A stretch of DNA of 64,000 bases from Actinomycetota bacterium. Its GTDB lineage: Bacteria; Actinomycetota; Actinomycetes; S36-B12; GCA-2699445. Positions 26,063 to 33,767 of the stretch are shown piece after piece (positions within the stretch are counted from its first letter, which is position 1; the number at the start of each line of letters is the position of its first letter). The position numbers were made by a program, and so were the translations under genes. The stretch covers positions 39,913-103,912 of the forward strand of contig JAGQTY010000003.1 in NCBI GenBank assembly GCA_020438795.1. The letters are read 5' to 3'. Under the pieces are notes generated by a model. That model saw only the letters and a program-made list of their open reading frames with translations. It did not search any database and was not told the origin of the DNA.

Positions 26063-26464
26063 ATGCTGCGTCGACTTCTCGCGCCCCGCGTTCAGGCCCA
26101 TGCACACTGCGATCTGCCCTGTGGCGTCTACGACCCGGCGCAGGCCCGGATCGAGGCTCAGTCCGTCAAAGGTTGCATGGAGAAGCACAATGCTTCAGAC
26201 GATCCGGAGTTCAGGCAGCGGGCGATCACGATCAAAGAGGCACGCTCCAACCTGGTGAAGGAGCACCTGTGGGTGCTGTGGACCGACTACTTCAAGCCGC
26301 CACACTTCGAGAAGTACCCACAGCTCAACGACCTCTTCAACCAGGCGACCAAGCTGGCTGGCTCCGGTGGCACCAAGGGCACGTGCGATGTTGCCGTGGC
26401 TGACGATCTGCTTGCCAAGATCGACGAGATCGCTGAGATCTTCTGGGAAACGAAGAAGGCCTGA
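26063..26464 (+). CDS. sodN: Nickel-containing superoxide dismutase precursor
   Basis: 133 residues. The 14-residue leader MLRRLLAPRVQAHA is followed by the nickel hook HCDLPCGVYDPAQAR, with His15, Cys16 and Cys20 as the ligands after cleavage. The rest is the four-helix bundle of the hexameric enzyme. It dismutates superoxide in the cytoplasm. The maturation protease is encoded divergently. Unusually, the stop is only three bases before an anti-sigma factor gene, itself coupled to sigF, so sodN may be cotranscribed with a stress sigma module. Confidence 0.97.
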   Translation: MLRRLLAPRVQAHAHCDLPCGVYDPAQARIEAQSVKGCMEKHNASDDPEFRQRAITIKEARSNLVKEHLWVLWTDYFKPPHFEKYPQLNDLFNQATKLAGSGGTKGTCDVAVADDLLAKIDEIAEIFWETKKA

Positions 26465-26467
26465 GCA

Positions 26468-26884
26468 GTGCCCGACGAGGTGGCCGCCGCGAGCGGCCCG
26501 GGTTCCGCACCCGTCGAACTCACGTTCCCCGCCAGCAGCGAATACCTCGCGCTGGCGCGAGCCGCCACCCAGGCGACCTGCGCCAGGCTGAACTTCACGA
26601 TCGACCAGCTCGAAGATGTGACGCTGGCGATCGACGAAGCGGCGGCACTGCTGATCGGCGACGCGGTGCCAGGGACAGAGATCGCCTGCAAGTGGTATAC
26701 CACTGCGACCGACCTGACCATCACGGTCACCTCGGTGTCCACGGCCGGGCGGCCACCTCGCACAACCACCTTCTCCTGGACAGTCCTGTCCGCGCTGGTC
26801 GATCGCGCCGATGCACTCTTCGATGACGGCCGGGTCACCGTGAGGCTCGGCGTGAGACGACAGCAGATCGGCACGGTGAGCTGA
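26468..26884 (+). CDS. RsbW/UsfX-like anti-sigma factor (HATPase fold)
   Basis: 138 residues from GTG. The segment VELTFPASSEYLALARAATQATCARLNF, then LEDVTLAIDEAAALLIGDA, is the layout of RsbW-type kinases binding SigB/SigF. The N-box is atypical: AIDEAAALLI has no asparagine, as in the mycobacterial UsfX subgroup, so kinase activity may be weak. The position immediately before sigF, with one base between the stop and the GTG of sigF, makes SigF the likely target. The anti-anti-sigma factor is not in the window. Confidence 0.8.
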   Translation: MPDEVAAASGPGSAPVELTFPASSEYLALARAATQATCARLNFTIDQLEDVTLAIDEAAALLIGDAVPGTEIACKWYTTATDLTITVTSVSTAGRPPRTTTFSWTVLSALVDRADALFDDGRVTVRLGVRRQQIGTVS

Positions 26885-26885
26885 G

Positions 26886-27662
26886 GTGGCCACCGGATGG
26901 AGTGAACGCGACCGCGCCCGCGAACACGAGCTGCTCGCCGAACTCGCCGCGACGCCGCCGGACGATCCGCGCCGAGCGACATTGCGCGATGAGCTCGTGA
27001 CCATGAACCTGCCACTGGTGGAACACCTCGCTCGCCGCTTCCGGGATCGCGGCGAGGCACACGAGGACCTCGTGCAGGTGGGCACCGTGGGCCTGATCAA
27101 AGCCGTGGACCGTTTCGACACCGACCGCGGTGTGGAATTCTCCACCTACGCCACGCCCACCATCGTCGGCGAGATCAAGCGACACTTCCGGGACCGGGGC
27201 TGGGCGGTCCGGGTGCCTCGCCGACTCCAGGAACTGCGCATCAATCTGGCCAGGGCCACCAGCGAACTGTCCCAGGAGAGCGGCCGCGCGCCGACCGTCG
27301 CAGAGCTGGCCAAGCATCTCAACATCTCCGAGGACGAGGTCCTCGAGGGCCTTGAGTCCGCCCAGGCCTACGCGACCTCCTCATTGGACGCAGGCAGTCA
27401 GGACGGCGATGAGGCGATCAGCCTCGGATCCACCATGGGCGACGAGGATGAGGCTCTCGAAGGCGTGGACAACAGGGAGTCCCTGAAGCCACTGCTCGCG
27501 GCACTGCCCGAACGCGAACGCCGGATTCTGTTGCTGCGGTTCTTCCAGAACAAGACCCAGTCAGAGATCGCCGAGGAACTCGGCATCAGCCAGATGCACG
27601 TATCCCGGCTGCTGGCCCGGACTCTGGAGACCCTGCGTGCCGGCATGCTCGACGACTACTGA
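26886..27662 (+). CDS. sigF: SigF/SigB-family alternative RNA polymerase sigma factor
   Basis: 258 residues. Region 2 includes LVEHLARRFRDRGEAHEDLVQVGTVGLIKAVDRFD and YATPTIVGEIKRHFRDRGW. Region 3 starts at VRVPRRLQELR. Region 4 has LPERERRILLLRFFQNKTQSEIAEELGISQMHVSRLL. All are close to group 3 stress and sporulation sigma factors of Actinobacteria. It directs RNA polymerase to general stress promoters and is held by the preceding anti-sigma factor. The GTG start sits one base after that gene's stop. Confidence 0.93.
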   Translation: MATGWSERDRAREHELLAELAATPPDDPRRATLRDELVTMNLPLVEHLARRFRDRGEAHEDLVQVGTVGLIKAVDRFDTDRGVEFSTYATPTIVGEIKRHFRDRGWAVRVPRRLQELRINLARATSELSQESGRAPTVAELAKHLNISEDEVLEGLESAQAYATSSLDAGSQDGDEAISLGSTMGDEDEALEGVDNRESLKPLLAALPERERRILLLRFFQNKTQSEIAEELGISQMHVSRLLARTLETLRAGMLDDY

Positions 27663-27783
27663 GCCATGAACCCGGTCCGCCGCACCGTGCTGCGTAGCCC
27701 TGGGTGGTCGGCTCGGTTCGTGGCCCACCGAGACAGGGTGACACAGCCACCGACACCGCCGGCGGGTCTGTCATGATGACACA

Positions 27784-28491
27784 GTGACCGACCCCGACAG
27801 GATCGAAACACTCGCGACCACGGTGGGCAACGCGCGCGCACACTTCTACGTGGTCCCCCGTGGAGTCCCTCGGGCCACCCTCGTGCTCGGCCACGGCGCG
27901 GGTGCCGGTGTCGAGACCTGGGATCTTCAGATACTGGCCAGTCGGCTGCCGGGGCTCGGGATCGAGGTCGTCCTCGTGGAGCAGCCCTGGCGGGTCGAGG
28001 GCAAGAAGGTGGCACCTGCAGCTGCCAGGCTGGACGCGGGATTCCGGGAGGTCGTGACCGGACTGCGTCGCGCAGGCGAAGGCCTGCGCGAGCTCGTCGT
28101 AGGGGGGCGCAGCGCCGGCGCTCGCGTCGCATGCAGGACGGCGGCTGACATCAAGGCCGATTCAGTACTGTGTCTCGCCTTCCCGCTGCACCGGCCCGGG
28201 CGCACGAGTCCCAATCGTGCCGATGAACTCGCCGGCTGCGCCGATCAGCTGCAACTGACGGTCATCCAGGGTGAGCGGGACTCGTTCGGCCGACCCACTG
28301 AGATCGCCACCGCTCTGGCCGGCGCAGGCGCACAGGCGGTCGTGGTCAGCGTCCCGTGGGCCGATCACTCCTTCAAACTGCCGGGCAAGGCCACGATCAC
28401 TCAGGCCGAGCTGAGCATGGTTCTGGTCGACGCGACCGAACGTGCCATCCTGCACCGCACCGGCAACCGTGGCGCGCTGACGGGACGCTGA
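27784..28491 (+). CDS. KANL3/Tex30-like alpha/beta hydrolase
   Basis: 235 residues. [10 protein letters not shown] is the oxyanion loop, [14 protein letters not shown] the nucleophile elbow with Ser in G-R-S-A-G (about residue 114), and [12 protein letters not shown] the catalytic histidine. The aspartate is probably in GERDSFG. These features match the Tex30/KANL3 hydrolase subfamily common in Actinobacteria, whose substrate is unknown. GTG at 27784 lacks a ribosome binding site and follows CATGAT by six bases, so it may be leaderless. Confidence 0.75.
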   Translation: MTDPDRIETLATTVGNARAHFYVVPRGVPRATLVLGHGAGAGVETWDLQILASRLPGLGIEVVLVEQPWRVEGKKVAPAAARLDAGFREVVTGLRRAGEGLRELVVGGRSAGARVACRTAADIKADSVLCLAFPLHRPGRTSPNRADELAGCADQLQLTVIQGERDSFGRPTEIATALAGAGAQAVVVSVPWADHSFKLPGKATITQAELSMVLVDATERAILHRTGNRGALTGR

Positions 28492-28513
28492 GAACCCGGC
28501 GCTGGGCCAGTCC

Positions 28514-28540
28514 GGGAATGCTGCGCCACCCCCCTGCGTT
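28514..28540 (+). promoter_or_regulatory. SigR-type promoter upstream of sigR
   Basis: GGGAAT at 28514-28519 and GTT at 28538-28540 are separated by exactly 18 bases. The known consensus for SigR/SigH promoters in Actinobacteria is GGAAT-N18-GTT. The site precedes sigR itself, matching the autoregulation known in Streptomyces. Transcription would begin near 28548-28550, next to an in-frame GTG at 28550. Confidence 0.7.
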
Positions 28541-28822
28541 TGCCTGGGTGTGTTGCAGACCCGGCCAGTCGCGGGGGCCCTTGTCAGCCCACTCACCGCC
28601 CTCTCAGATCAGCCCGGACCTGGCTTTTGGGTCCCGGCGCCGCACGAGCATGCAGGCGGCTGGCCGACTTCGCAAGCCCAGGTCCCGCCGTTGACTCCAG
28701 GCCAGGCCACCGATTCCGCACTGCGAGCGGCAGTGCCATGGGTGACGCTGGCAGGTGACCGGTCCCGCGCGTGGCCGGTCGGGACATTAGACTCGGGGGA
28801 GATCAACCTGAACGAGGCAAAT

Positions 28823-29443
28823 TTGAGCGCGAGCGCCCCCGACCCGTCGGACTCCCCAGCCGAGACCGAGGCCGAACGCAAAGTGCGTTTCGAGCGCGAT
28901 GCCCTGCCGTTCGTCGATCAGCTGTTCGGCGCAGCGATGCGGATGACGCGCAACCCCGCCGACGCTGAGGACCTGGTCCAGGAGACCTACGTGAAGGCGT
29001 TCGCAGCCTTTCACCAGTATCGCGACGGCACCAACCTGAAAGCCTGGCTTTTCCGGATCCTGACGAACACCTACATCAACAGCTACCGCAAGAAGCAGCG
29101 CCAGCCGGCCCAGTACAGTACGGGCGAGTTCGAGGACTGGCAGATGGCCAAGGCGGACGTTCAGCCCACCGAAGGCCTGCGACCTGCCGATGTGGAGGCG
29201 CTGGCCCGGCTCACCGACTCGGACGTGATCGATGCCATGCAGGCGCTGCCGGAGGACTTCAGGCTCGCGGTCTATCTGGCCGACGTCGAGGGTTTCGCCT
29301 ACAAGGAGATCGCCGAGATCATGGACACGCCAGTGGGAACCGTGATGTCCAGGCTGCATCGCGGACGCAAGCAGCTCCGGGAGATGCTGGGTGAGTACGC
29401 CCAGCAGCGGGGACTGCTGCCCAGCGGCACGGAGGTGGAGTGA
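28823..29443 (+). CDS. sigR: Thiol-oxidative-stress ECF sigma factor SigR/SigH
   Basis: 206 residues if begun at TTG 28823, which has GAGG seven bases upstream. Region 2 reads [36 protein letters not shown] and [24 protein letters not shown]. Region 4 reads [44 protein letters not shown]. It is followed by rsrA with overlapping codons, the standard pair. It drives thioredoxin, mycothiol and proteostasis genes on disulfide stress. The frame is open without interruption back to GTG 28550 (297 residues), so a long SigR'-like isoform starting beside the SigR promoter is possible. Confidence 0.93.
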   Translation: MSASAPDPSDSPAETEAERKVRFERDALPFVDQLFGAAMRMTRNPADAEDLVQETYVKAFAAFHQYRDGTNLKAWLFRILTNTYINSYRKKQRQPAQYSTGEFEDWQMAKADVQPTEGLRPADVEALARLTDSDVIDAMQALPEDFRLAVYLADVEGFAYKEIAEIMDTPVGTVMSRLHRGRKQLREMLGEYAQQRGLLPSGTEVE

Positions 29444-29748
29444 TGGAGTGCGCCGACGACGGGATGGATTGCCGCGAAGTCCTCGACCAGGTGTATGAGT
29501 ACCTGGACGGTGAACTGGACGCCGACGCCGTGGCGGCGGTGAAGTCACACCTGGACGCATGCTCCCACTGCCTGCGGGAGTTCGGGCTCGAGGACGCGAT
29601 CCGGCACCTGGTCGCGAAGTCGTGCGGATGCCAGACGGCACCCACAGGACTTCGCAACCAGATACTGACCCGGATCACCGAGGTACGGATGTCCGGCGCT
29701 GACGTCTCCTACCGCAGTACCACGATCAACGTGGAACGGCAGAGCTGA
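29440..29748 (+). CDS. rsrA: Redox-sensing zinc anti-sigma factor RsrA
   Basis: 102 residues from a GTG that overlaps the sigR stop. Counting from this start, Cys11, His37, Cys41 and Cys44 (HLDACSHC) fall at the zinc and disulfide positions numbered the same in Streptomyces RsrA, and CGC near residue 62 matches its C-terminal cysteines. The protein binds SigR when reduced and releases it when Cys11 and Cys44 form a disulfide. An ATG at 29443 is an alternative start one codon later. Confidence 0.93.
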   Translation: MMECADDGMDCREVLDQVYEYLDGELDADAVAAVKSHLDACSHCLREFGLEDAIRHLVAKSCGCQTAPTGLRNQILTRITEVRMSGADVSYRSTTINVERQS

Positions 29749-29767
29749 GCAGGCCGAAGGACTGGTC

Positions 29768-29971
29768 TCAGCCCTCGGAGCCGGGCTTGCCCTCGGTCAG
29801 CGAGCGCAGCTTCTGAACCAGATCCTGCTGGCGCTCAAGCAGCTTGCCGACCTGTTCGTCGAGCTGCTCCTTCGCCGTGGCCGCACCTGCGGCGGCGGCA
29901 TCGGTGAGTGACTTGGTCACATCCTGCAGCTGTGCTGCAACATCCTTGATCTGCTGTTGTGGATCGGCCAT
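29768..29971 (-). CDS. Small coiled-coil protein
   Basis: 67 residues, beginning MADPQQQIKDVAAQLQDVTKSL and continuing as one amphipathic helix with heptad spacing (EQLDEQVGKLLERQQDLVQKLRSL). There are no cysteines or membrane segments. The start follows GGGAGAAGAGA. Not recognised. It is convergent with rsrA and upstream of nothing on its strand. Confidence 0.55.
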   Translation of the reverse strand: MADPQQQIKDVAAQLQDVTKSLTDAAAAGAATAKEQLDEQVGKLLERQQDLVQKLRSLTEGKPGSEG

Positions 29972-30065
29972 TCTCTTCTCCCTGAAGGTAGGTGATCCAC
30001 CCATGGTTCAGACTCTGGCACTGCGTGACAACCGGGATCATCCCAGTGGCACAGTGATTCCGCGA

Positions 30066-30140
30066 TCAGGCGTTGGGACGCTTGCCGTGGTTCGCCGACG
30101 ACTTCTTGCGGCTCTTGCGCTTGCGGGCTCTCTTGGCCAT
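30066..30140 (-). CDS. 50S ribosomal protein bL37
   Basis: A 24-residue, extremely basic protein starting MAKRARKRKSRKK and ending ANHGKRPNA. This start and end are as I recall for bL37, a very short actinobacterial large-subunit protein first seen in mycobacterial ribosome structures. The ATG has AAAGG upstream. It is too short for ordinary gene callers and is probably monocistronic. Confidence 0.85.
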   Translation of the reverse strand: MAKRARKRKSRKKSSANHGKRPNA

Positions 30141-30292
30141 CGGGTGTCAACCTTTCATCGCGGGACCGGAACTCCTGAGGTCCCGGTGCCCAATCCTTGC
30201 TCTTCGCAGTCTATCGGTGGGCAACCGCTGCCCAAACATGCCAGCCTTGAATGAGCCGAGAACAGCCGGTACAGCAGGCCGAACGGAGCAGC

Positions 30293-31399
30293 ATGGCAGG
30301 ATCACCGGATGAGAGCCGGCCACCAGCCAGCGTCTTCCCGTACCTGAAAGCACTCATGGATGCGGGAGGCTCGGATCTCCACCTGAAGGTCGGATCGCCC
30401 CCGCGGGTGAGAGTGAACGGCCGGCTGCGCAAACTCGACGTCCCGGCGCTGCGGGAGAAGGACACCGAGCACATGGCCCATGAGGTCATGCGCAGCGATC
30501 TCTCCTCGGAGTTCGAGGAGACCCATGAGGCCGACTTCTCCTACGCGCTGTCTGAGATCGGCCGCTTCCGTGTCAACGCCTTCGTTCAGCGCGGCACCGT
30601 GTCGCTGGTCTTCAGGGCGGTCTCCATCGGGGCCATCCCACTGGAGGATCTCGACCTGCCTGAGGTCGTTGCCCCGCTCGCCCTCGAGCCCCGGGGACTC
30701 GTGCTGGTCACCGGACCCACGGGCTCGGGCAAGACCACCACGCTGGCGGGCATGGTGGACCACATCAACCGGCAGCGAGAGGTGCACATCGTCACCATCG
30801 AGGACCCGATCGAAGTCATCCACGAGGACAAGAAGGCCATGGTGAACCAGCGGGAGGTCCGGGTCGACACCGAGTCGTTCGCAACCGCGATGCGGGCAGC
30901 CATGCGCCAGGACCCCGACGTGATTCTGATCGGCGAGATGCGAGATGCGGAGACAGTCAAGGCTGCCATCTCCGCATCGGAGACCGGCCACTTCGTCATG
31001 TCCACACTGCACACCGTCGACGCGGAGGAGACCATCTCCCGCATCATTGACTTCTTTCCGCCGCACGAGCAGAAACAGATCCGGCTGAGCCTCGCCGGTT
31101 CGCTACGGGGAATCCTGTGTCAGCGACTGATCCCCAAGGCCGAGGGCGGCGGCAGGGCGGTCGCCATGGAGATATGCATCAACACCGGCCGTGTGGCCGA
31201 GGCCATCTCCGAACCGGACAAGACCTCGATGATCGGGGAACTCGTGTCGGAGGGCGCGTACTACGGGATGCAGACCTTCGACCAGCACCTGACGAGGATG
31301 TTCCAGGAAGGTGTCATCACCCTCGATGCTGCCCTGGCCTCGTCGTCCAACCCTCACGACCTCATCGTCGAGCTGCGGCGCATCGGCCTCGTCGACTGA
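30293..31399 (+). CDS. pilT: Type IVa pilus retraction ATPase PilT
   Basis: 368 residues. N-terminal PAS-like part contains DAGGSDLHLKVGSPPRVRVNGRL (SDLHL motif). Walker A is VLVTGPTGSGKTTTLAGM (about residues 138-155), followed by an IEDPIE Asp box, Walker B DVILIGEMRDAETV and the His box FVMSTLHTVDA. These separate PilT from PilB and from Tad ATPases. It powers pilus retraction at the inner face of the membrane. ATG 30293 has GGAG before it; ATG 30251 is 14 codons earlier. Pilin genes are not nearby. Confidence 0.92.
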   Translation: MAGSPDESRPPASVFPYLKALMDAGGSDLHLKVGSPPRVRVNGRLRKLDVPALREKDTEHMAHEVMRSDLSSEFEETHEADFSYALSEIGRFRVNAFVQRGTVSLVFRAVSIGAIPLEDLDLPEVVAPLALEPRGLVLVTGPTGSGKTTTLAGMVDHINRQREVHIVTIEDPIEVIHEDKKAMVNQREVRVDTESFATAMRAAMRQDPDVILIGEMRDAETVKAAISASETGHFVMSTLHTVDAEETISRIIDFFPPHEQKQIRLSLAGSLRGILCQRLIPKAEGGGRAVAMEICINTGRVAEAISEPDKTSMIGELVSEGAYYGMQTFDQHLTRMFQEGVITLDAALASSSNPHDLIVELRRIGLVD

Positions 31400-31447
31400 G
31401 CGTCCGCTGCGATGTGCGTCGCAGCGGGGCCGGGAGTAGCGTGAAGT

Positions 31448-31855
31448 ATGACAACAGAGGATCTGAGAGGTCGCGACGCCCGGCTCACCTTCGACGTCAC
31501 TGCGGATGACACAGCCACCGCCATGCTCAGTGGCAACGTGCCGGTGCTGGCGACGCCGCGGCTGCTCGCCTGGGCCGAAGCCGCCAGTGTGGCTGCCATC
31601 GCGGACTGGATGCCCACCGGACTCACGACAGTGGGAACCAAAGCCAACATCTCCCATGTGGCTGCCTCACCGGTCGGCGCCACTGTCGAGGTGCATGCGC
31701 AGGTCAGCGAGGCTACGGCCAAGCAGGTTACCTTCACCGTGTCGGCCAAGCACTGGGCCGGGAGCAGCGATCACCGCCTGATTCTGACCGGCCAGCTCGT
31801 GCGGGCCTTCGTCGACATCGAACGCTTTCTCGCCGGCGTCATCCCCCAGGCCTGA
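31448..31855 (+). CDS. Hotdog-fold thioesterase, FlK-like
   Basis: 135 residues. TPRLLAWAEAASVAAIADWMPTGLTTVGTKANISHVAASPVGATVEVHA follows the layout of fluoroacetyl-CoA thioesterase-like hotdog proteins: a helix with an acidic residue, then Thr-Val-Gly-Thr and a histidine strand. The last strand is KHWAGSSDHRLILTGQLVRAFV. Probable acyl-CoA thioesterase of unknown substrate. ATG lies five bases after TAGCGT (31437-31442), without a Shine-Dalgarno site. Confidence 0.7.
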   Translation: MTTEDLRGRDARLTFDVTADDTATAMLSGNVPVLATPRLLAWAEAASVAAIADWMPTGLTTVGTKANISHVAASPVGATVEVHAQVSEATAKQVTFTVSAKHWAGSSDHRLILTGQLVRAFVDIERFLAGVIPQA

Positions 31856-31869
31856 GCCGCACAGCGCGG

Positions 31870-33609
31870 TCAGCCTGCCGTGCTGACGGCCTGGCGCCGC
31901 AGGCCCAATACGACTGAGTCCTTCGGATACCGTCGACGATCCAGGCGCAGAAAGACTTCGCCGTCCGGCGTGAGCACACACATGGGCACGGTATCCGGTT
32001 CCTCCAGTCCGTCAAGCTCCTCGATGGTTGCCCCGGACTCGATCAGCTGATCCAGACCGGCAGAGGTTCGACCGTGGAGATACCTCGAGATGCCGACGGC
32101 CGAGGGCGACAGGGACCTGGGTGACTTGCTGCTGATCGGCACCAGGAACACCCGGCGACGCCCGAACTGCTCCACGAGCAGGGCCGTGGCCATCTGGACC
32201 GAACCGCTCGGTCGCGCGGTGACCACCATAGATCGCAGACCGTGCCCCTCCAGATTCTCCCGAAGCTCGTGACCGGGTTCCAGCAGCGACGCATGGGGGA
32301 GCTCGATGTCCGACCTCGGCAGCTCCGAGACGATCACGACCGGGACGCCCCGGTCCCACAGCGCCTTCGCAAAATGAAGGACCCAGGGCTGATCTCCCAG
32401 GAACCCGATTCCTGTCGGGTCGGGCTGGGCCACCCCCAGGCGAGTGGCGACGAACTTGGCAGTGAGTCCGTAGATCAGCCCGGTACCGAAGACGACACCG
32501 AAGGCGACGGGCAGCACCATGTCGGAATCGAAGCCGTAGGTCGCGAGCACGGCACTGAATTGGGTGGCTGTGGCGGCCGCCACGATTCCTCGCGGGTCGA
32601 CCCAGGCGATCATGGCCCGCTCCCGCCAGGGCATCCTGGTTCGCAGCATGGCCAGGGCCACTGCGAGCGGGCGGACCAGGAGCACCAGTACTGCCACGAT
32701 GATGAGGATCGGGATCAGGTAATCGATGAGAGCCGAAATGGAAACCATCGCACCGAGCAGCAGGAACAGAGTCCCGATGATCAGGACGTCCAGGGTCTCC
32801 CCGAAGCCATCGATCCGTTTGGTCGCGAAGAACGGCTGGTTGGCGATCGCAAGGCCGAGCACGACAGTGGCCACCAGGCCGGACTCGCTCAGAAGTACTT
32901 CCGCGACCGTGAAGGCCGCCACGGCGAAGAGCAGCGCGACCGAAGGCTCCATGTCGTCTGTGACCAGGAAGAAGTGCAGCACCGCGATCAGAAGAGTGGC
33001 CGCGACCAGGCCGACGACCACACCGAGGCCGACACGGAAGGTCATGTCGAGGAGGGCGGCGTCGTCGCCTCGTCCACTGCTGACCACGACGTTGAGCACC
33101 ACCACGCCGAGGACGGCGCCGATGGGGTCGAGGGTGGTGCTCTCCCAGTTGAGGATCGGCCCGACGGGGTCGTGGGGCCGGACGATCTTGAGCAGCGGCC
33201 CAACCACCGTTGGTCCGGAGACGACCAGGATTGCGCCCATCACCCAGGCGACCTCGTGAGGCACCTCCAGCGCCAGCGCCACGATGCCAGTGGCGGCGAA
33301 GAAGGTCACCGTGCCACCCACGATGACCAGCCGGACGACCGGCCTGCGAGCCTCGCGCGGCAGCTCCGAGACCCGCAATGAGAGCCCGGCCTGGAACAGC
33401 AGCAGCCCGACCATCGCGGTGACGGCCGGGAACAGCATGTCGCCCAGCAGCTCCTCCGGCTGCACCAGGCCCAGCACGTCGCCGGCGATCAGCCCGGCAG
33501 GCAGCAACAGCAGCAATGGTGGGATATTGAGGCGCTTGGCGACCCACTGCGCGCCGACGCCCAGGATGATGATGGTGGCGAAGCCCCAGAAGATCTCGTT
33601 CTCAGTCAT
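31870..33609 (-). CDS. CPA1-family Na+(K+)/H+ antiporter with cytosolic domain
   Basis: 579 residues. About 12-13 membrane helices occupy residues 1-400, including LFQAGLSLRVSEL, the unwound-helix segment VSGPTVVGPLL and the R-containing AMIAWVDPRGIVAAATA of CPA exchangers. The last 180 residues are a soluble region resembling a degenerate TrkA-N/RCK fold (PWVLHFAKALWDRGVPVVIVSE) and a small beta domain. It exchanges protons for sodium or potassium and helps pH and salt balance. The ion cannot be read from sequence. Confidence 0.85.
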   Translation of the reverse strand: MTENEIFWGFATIIILGVGAQWVAKRLNIPPLLLLLPAGLIAGDVLGLVQPEELLGDMLFPAVTAMVGLLLFQAGLSLRVSELPREARRPVVRLVIVGGTVTFFAATGIVALALEVPHEVAWVMGAILVVSGPTVVGPLLKIVRPHDPVGPILNWESTTLDPIGAVLGVVVLNVVVSSGRGDDAALLDMTFRVGLGVVVGLVAATLLIAVLHFFLVTDDMEPSVALLFAVAAFTVAEVLLSESGLVATVVLGLAIANQPFFATKRIDGFGETLDVLIIGTLFLLLGAMVSISALIDYLIPILIIVAVLVLLVRPLAVALAMLRTRMPWRERAMIAWVDPRGIVAAATATQFSAVLATYGFDSDMVLPVAFGVVFGTGLIYGLTAKFVATRLGVAQPDPTGIGFLGDQPWVLHFAKALWDRGVPVVIVSELPRSDIELPHASLLEPGHELRENLEGHGLRSMVVTARPSGSVQMATALLVEQFGRRRVFLVPISSKSPRSLSPSAVGISRYLHGRTSAGLDQLIESGATIEELDGLEEPDTVPMCVLTPDGEVFLRLDRRRYPKDSVVLGLRRQAVSTAG

Positions 33610-33767
33610 CTGAGGCCCACCGGCGCCCGGGCAGGAGGATCACCAGATCAGTATTGCCCAGCTCAGCCGTACCCGGCCGAGGTTTCGCCGCAGATGGGCA
33701 CTGACCCGCGGCGACTCGTGGCCGACCCCGTCGGCCACTGCTCCCCTGCTCGAGGCCGTCGTGAGCC

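Noticed and set aside
32242..33381. Long plus-strand frame opposite the antiporter gene
   Set aside because: Composition (His, Asp, Arg, Gln-rich, no hydrophobic core) is that of an antisense shadow of a membrane protein gene.
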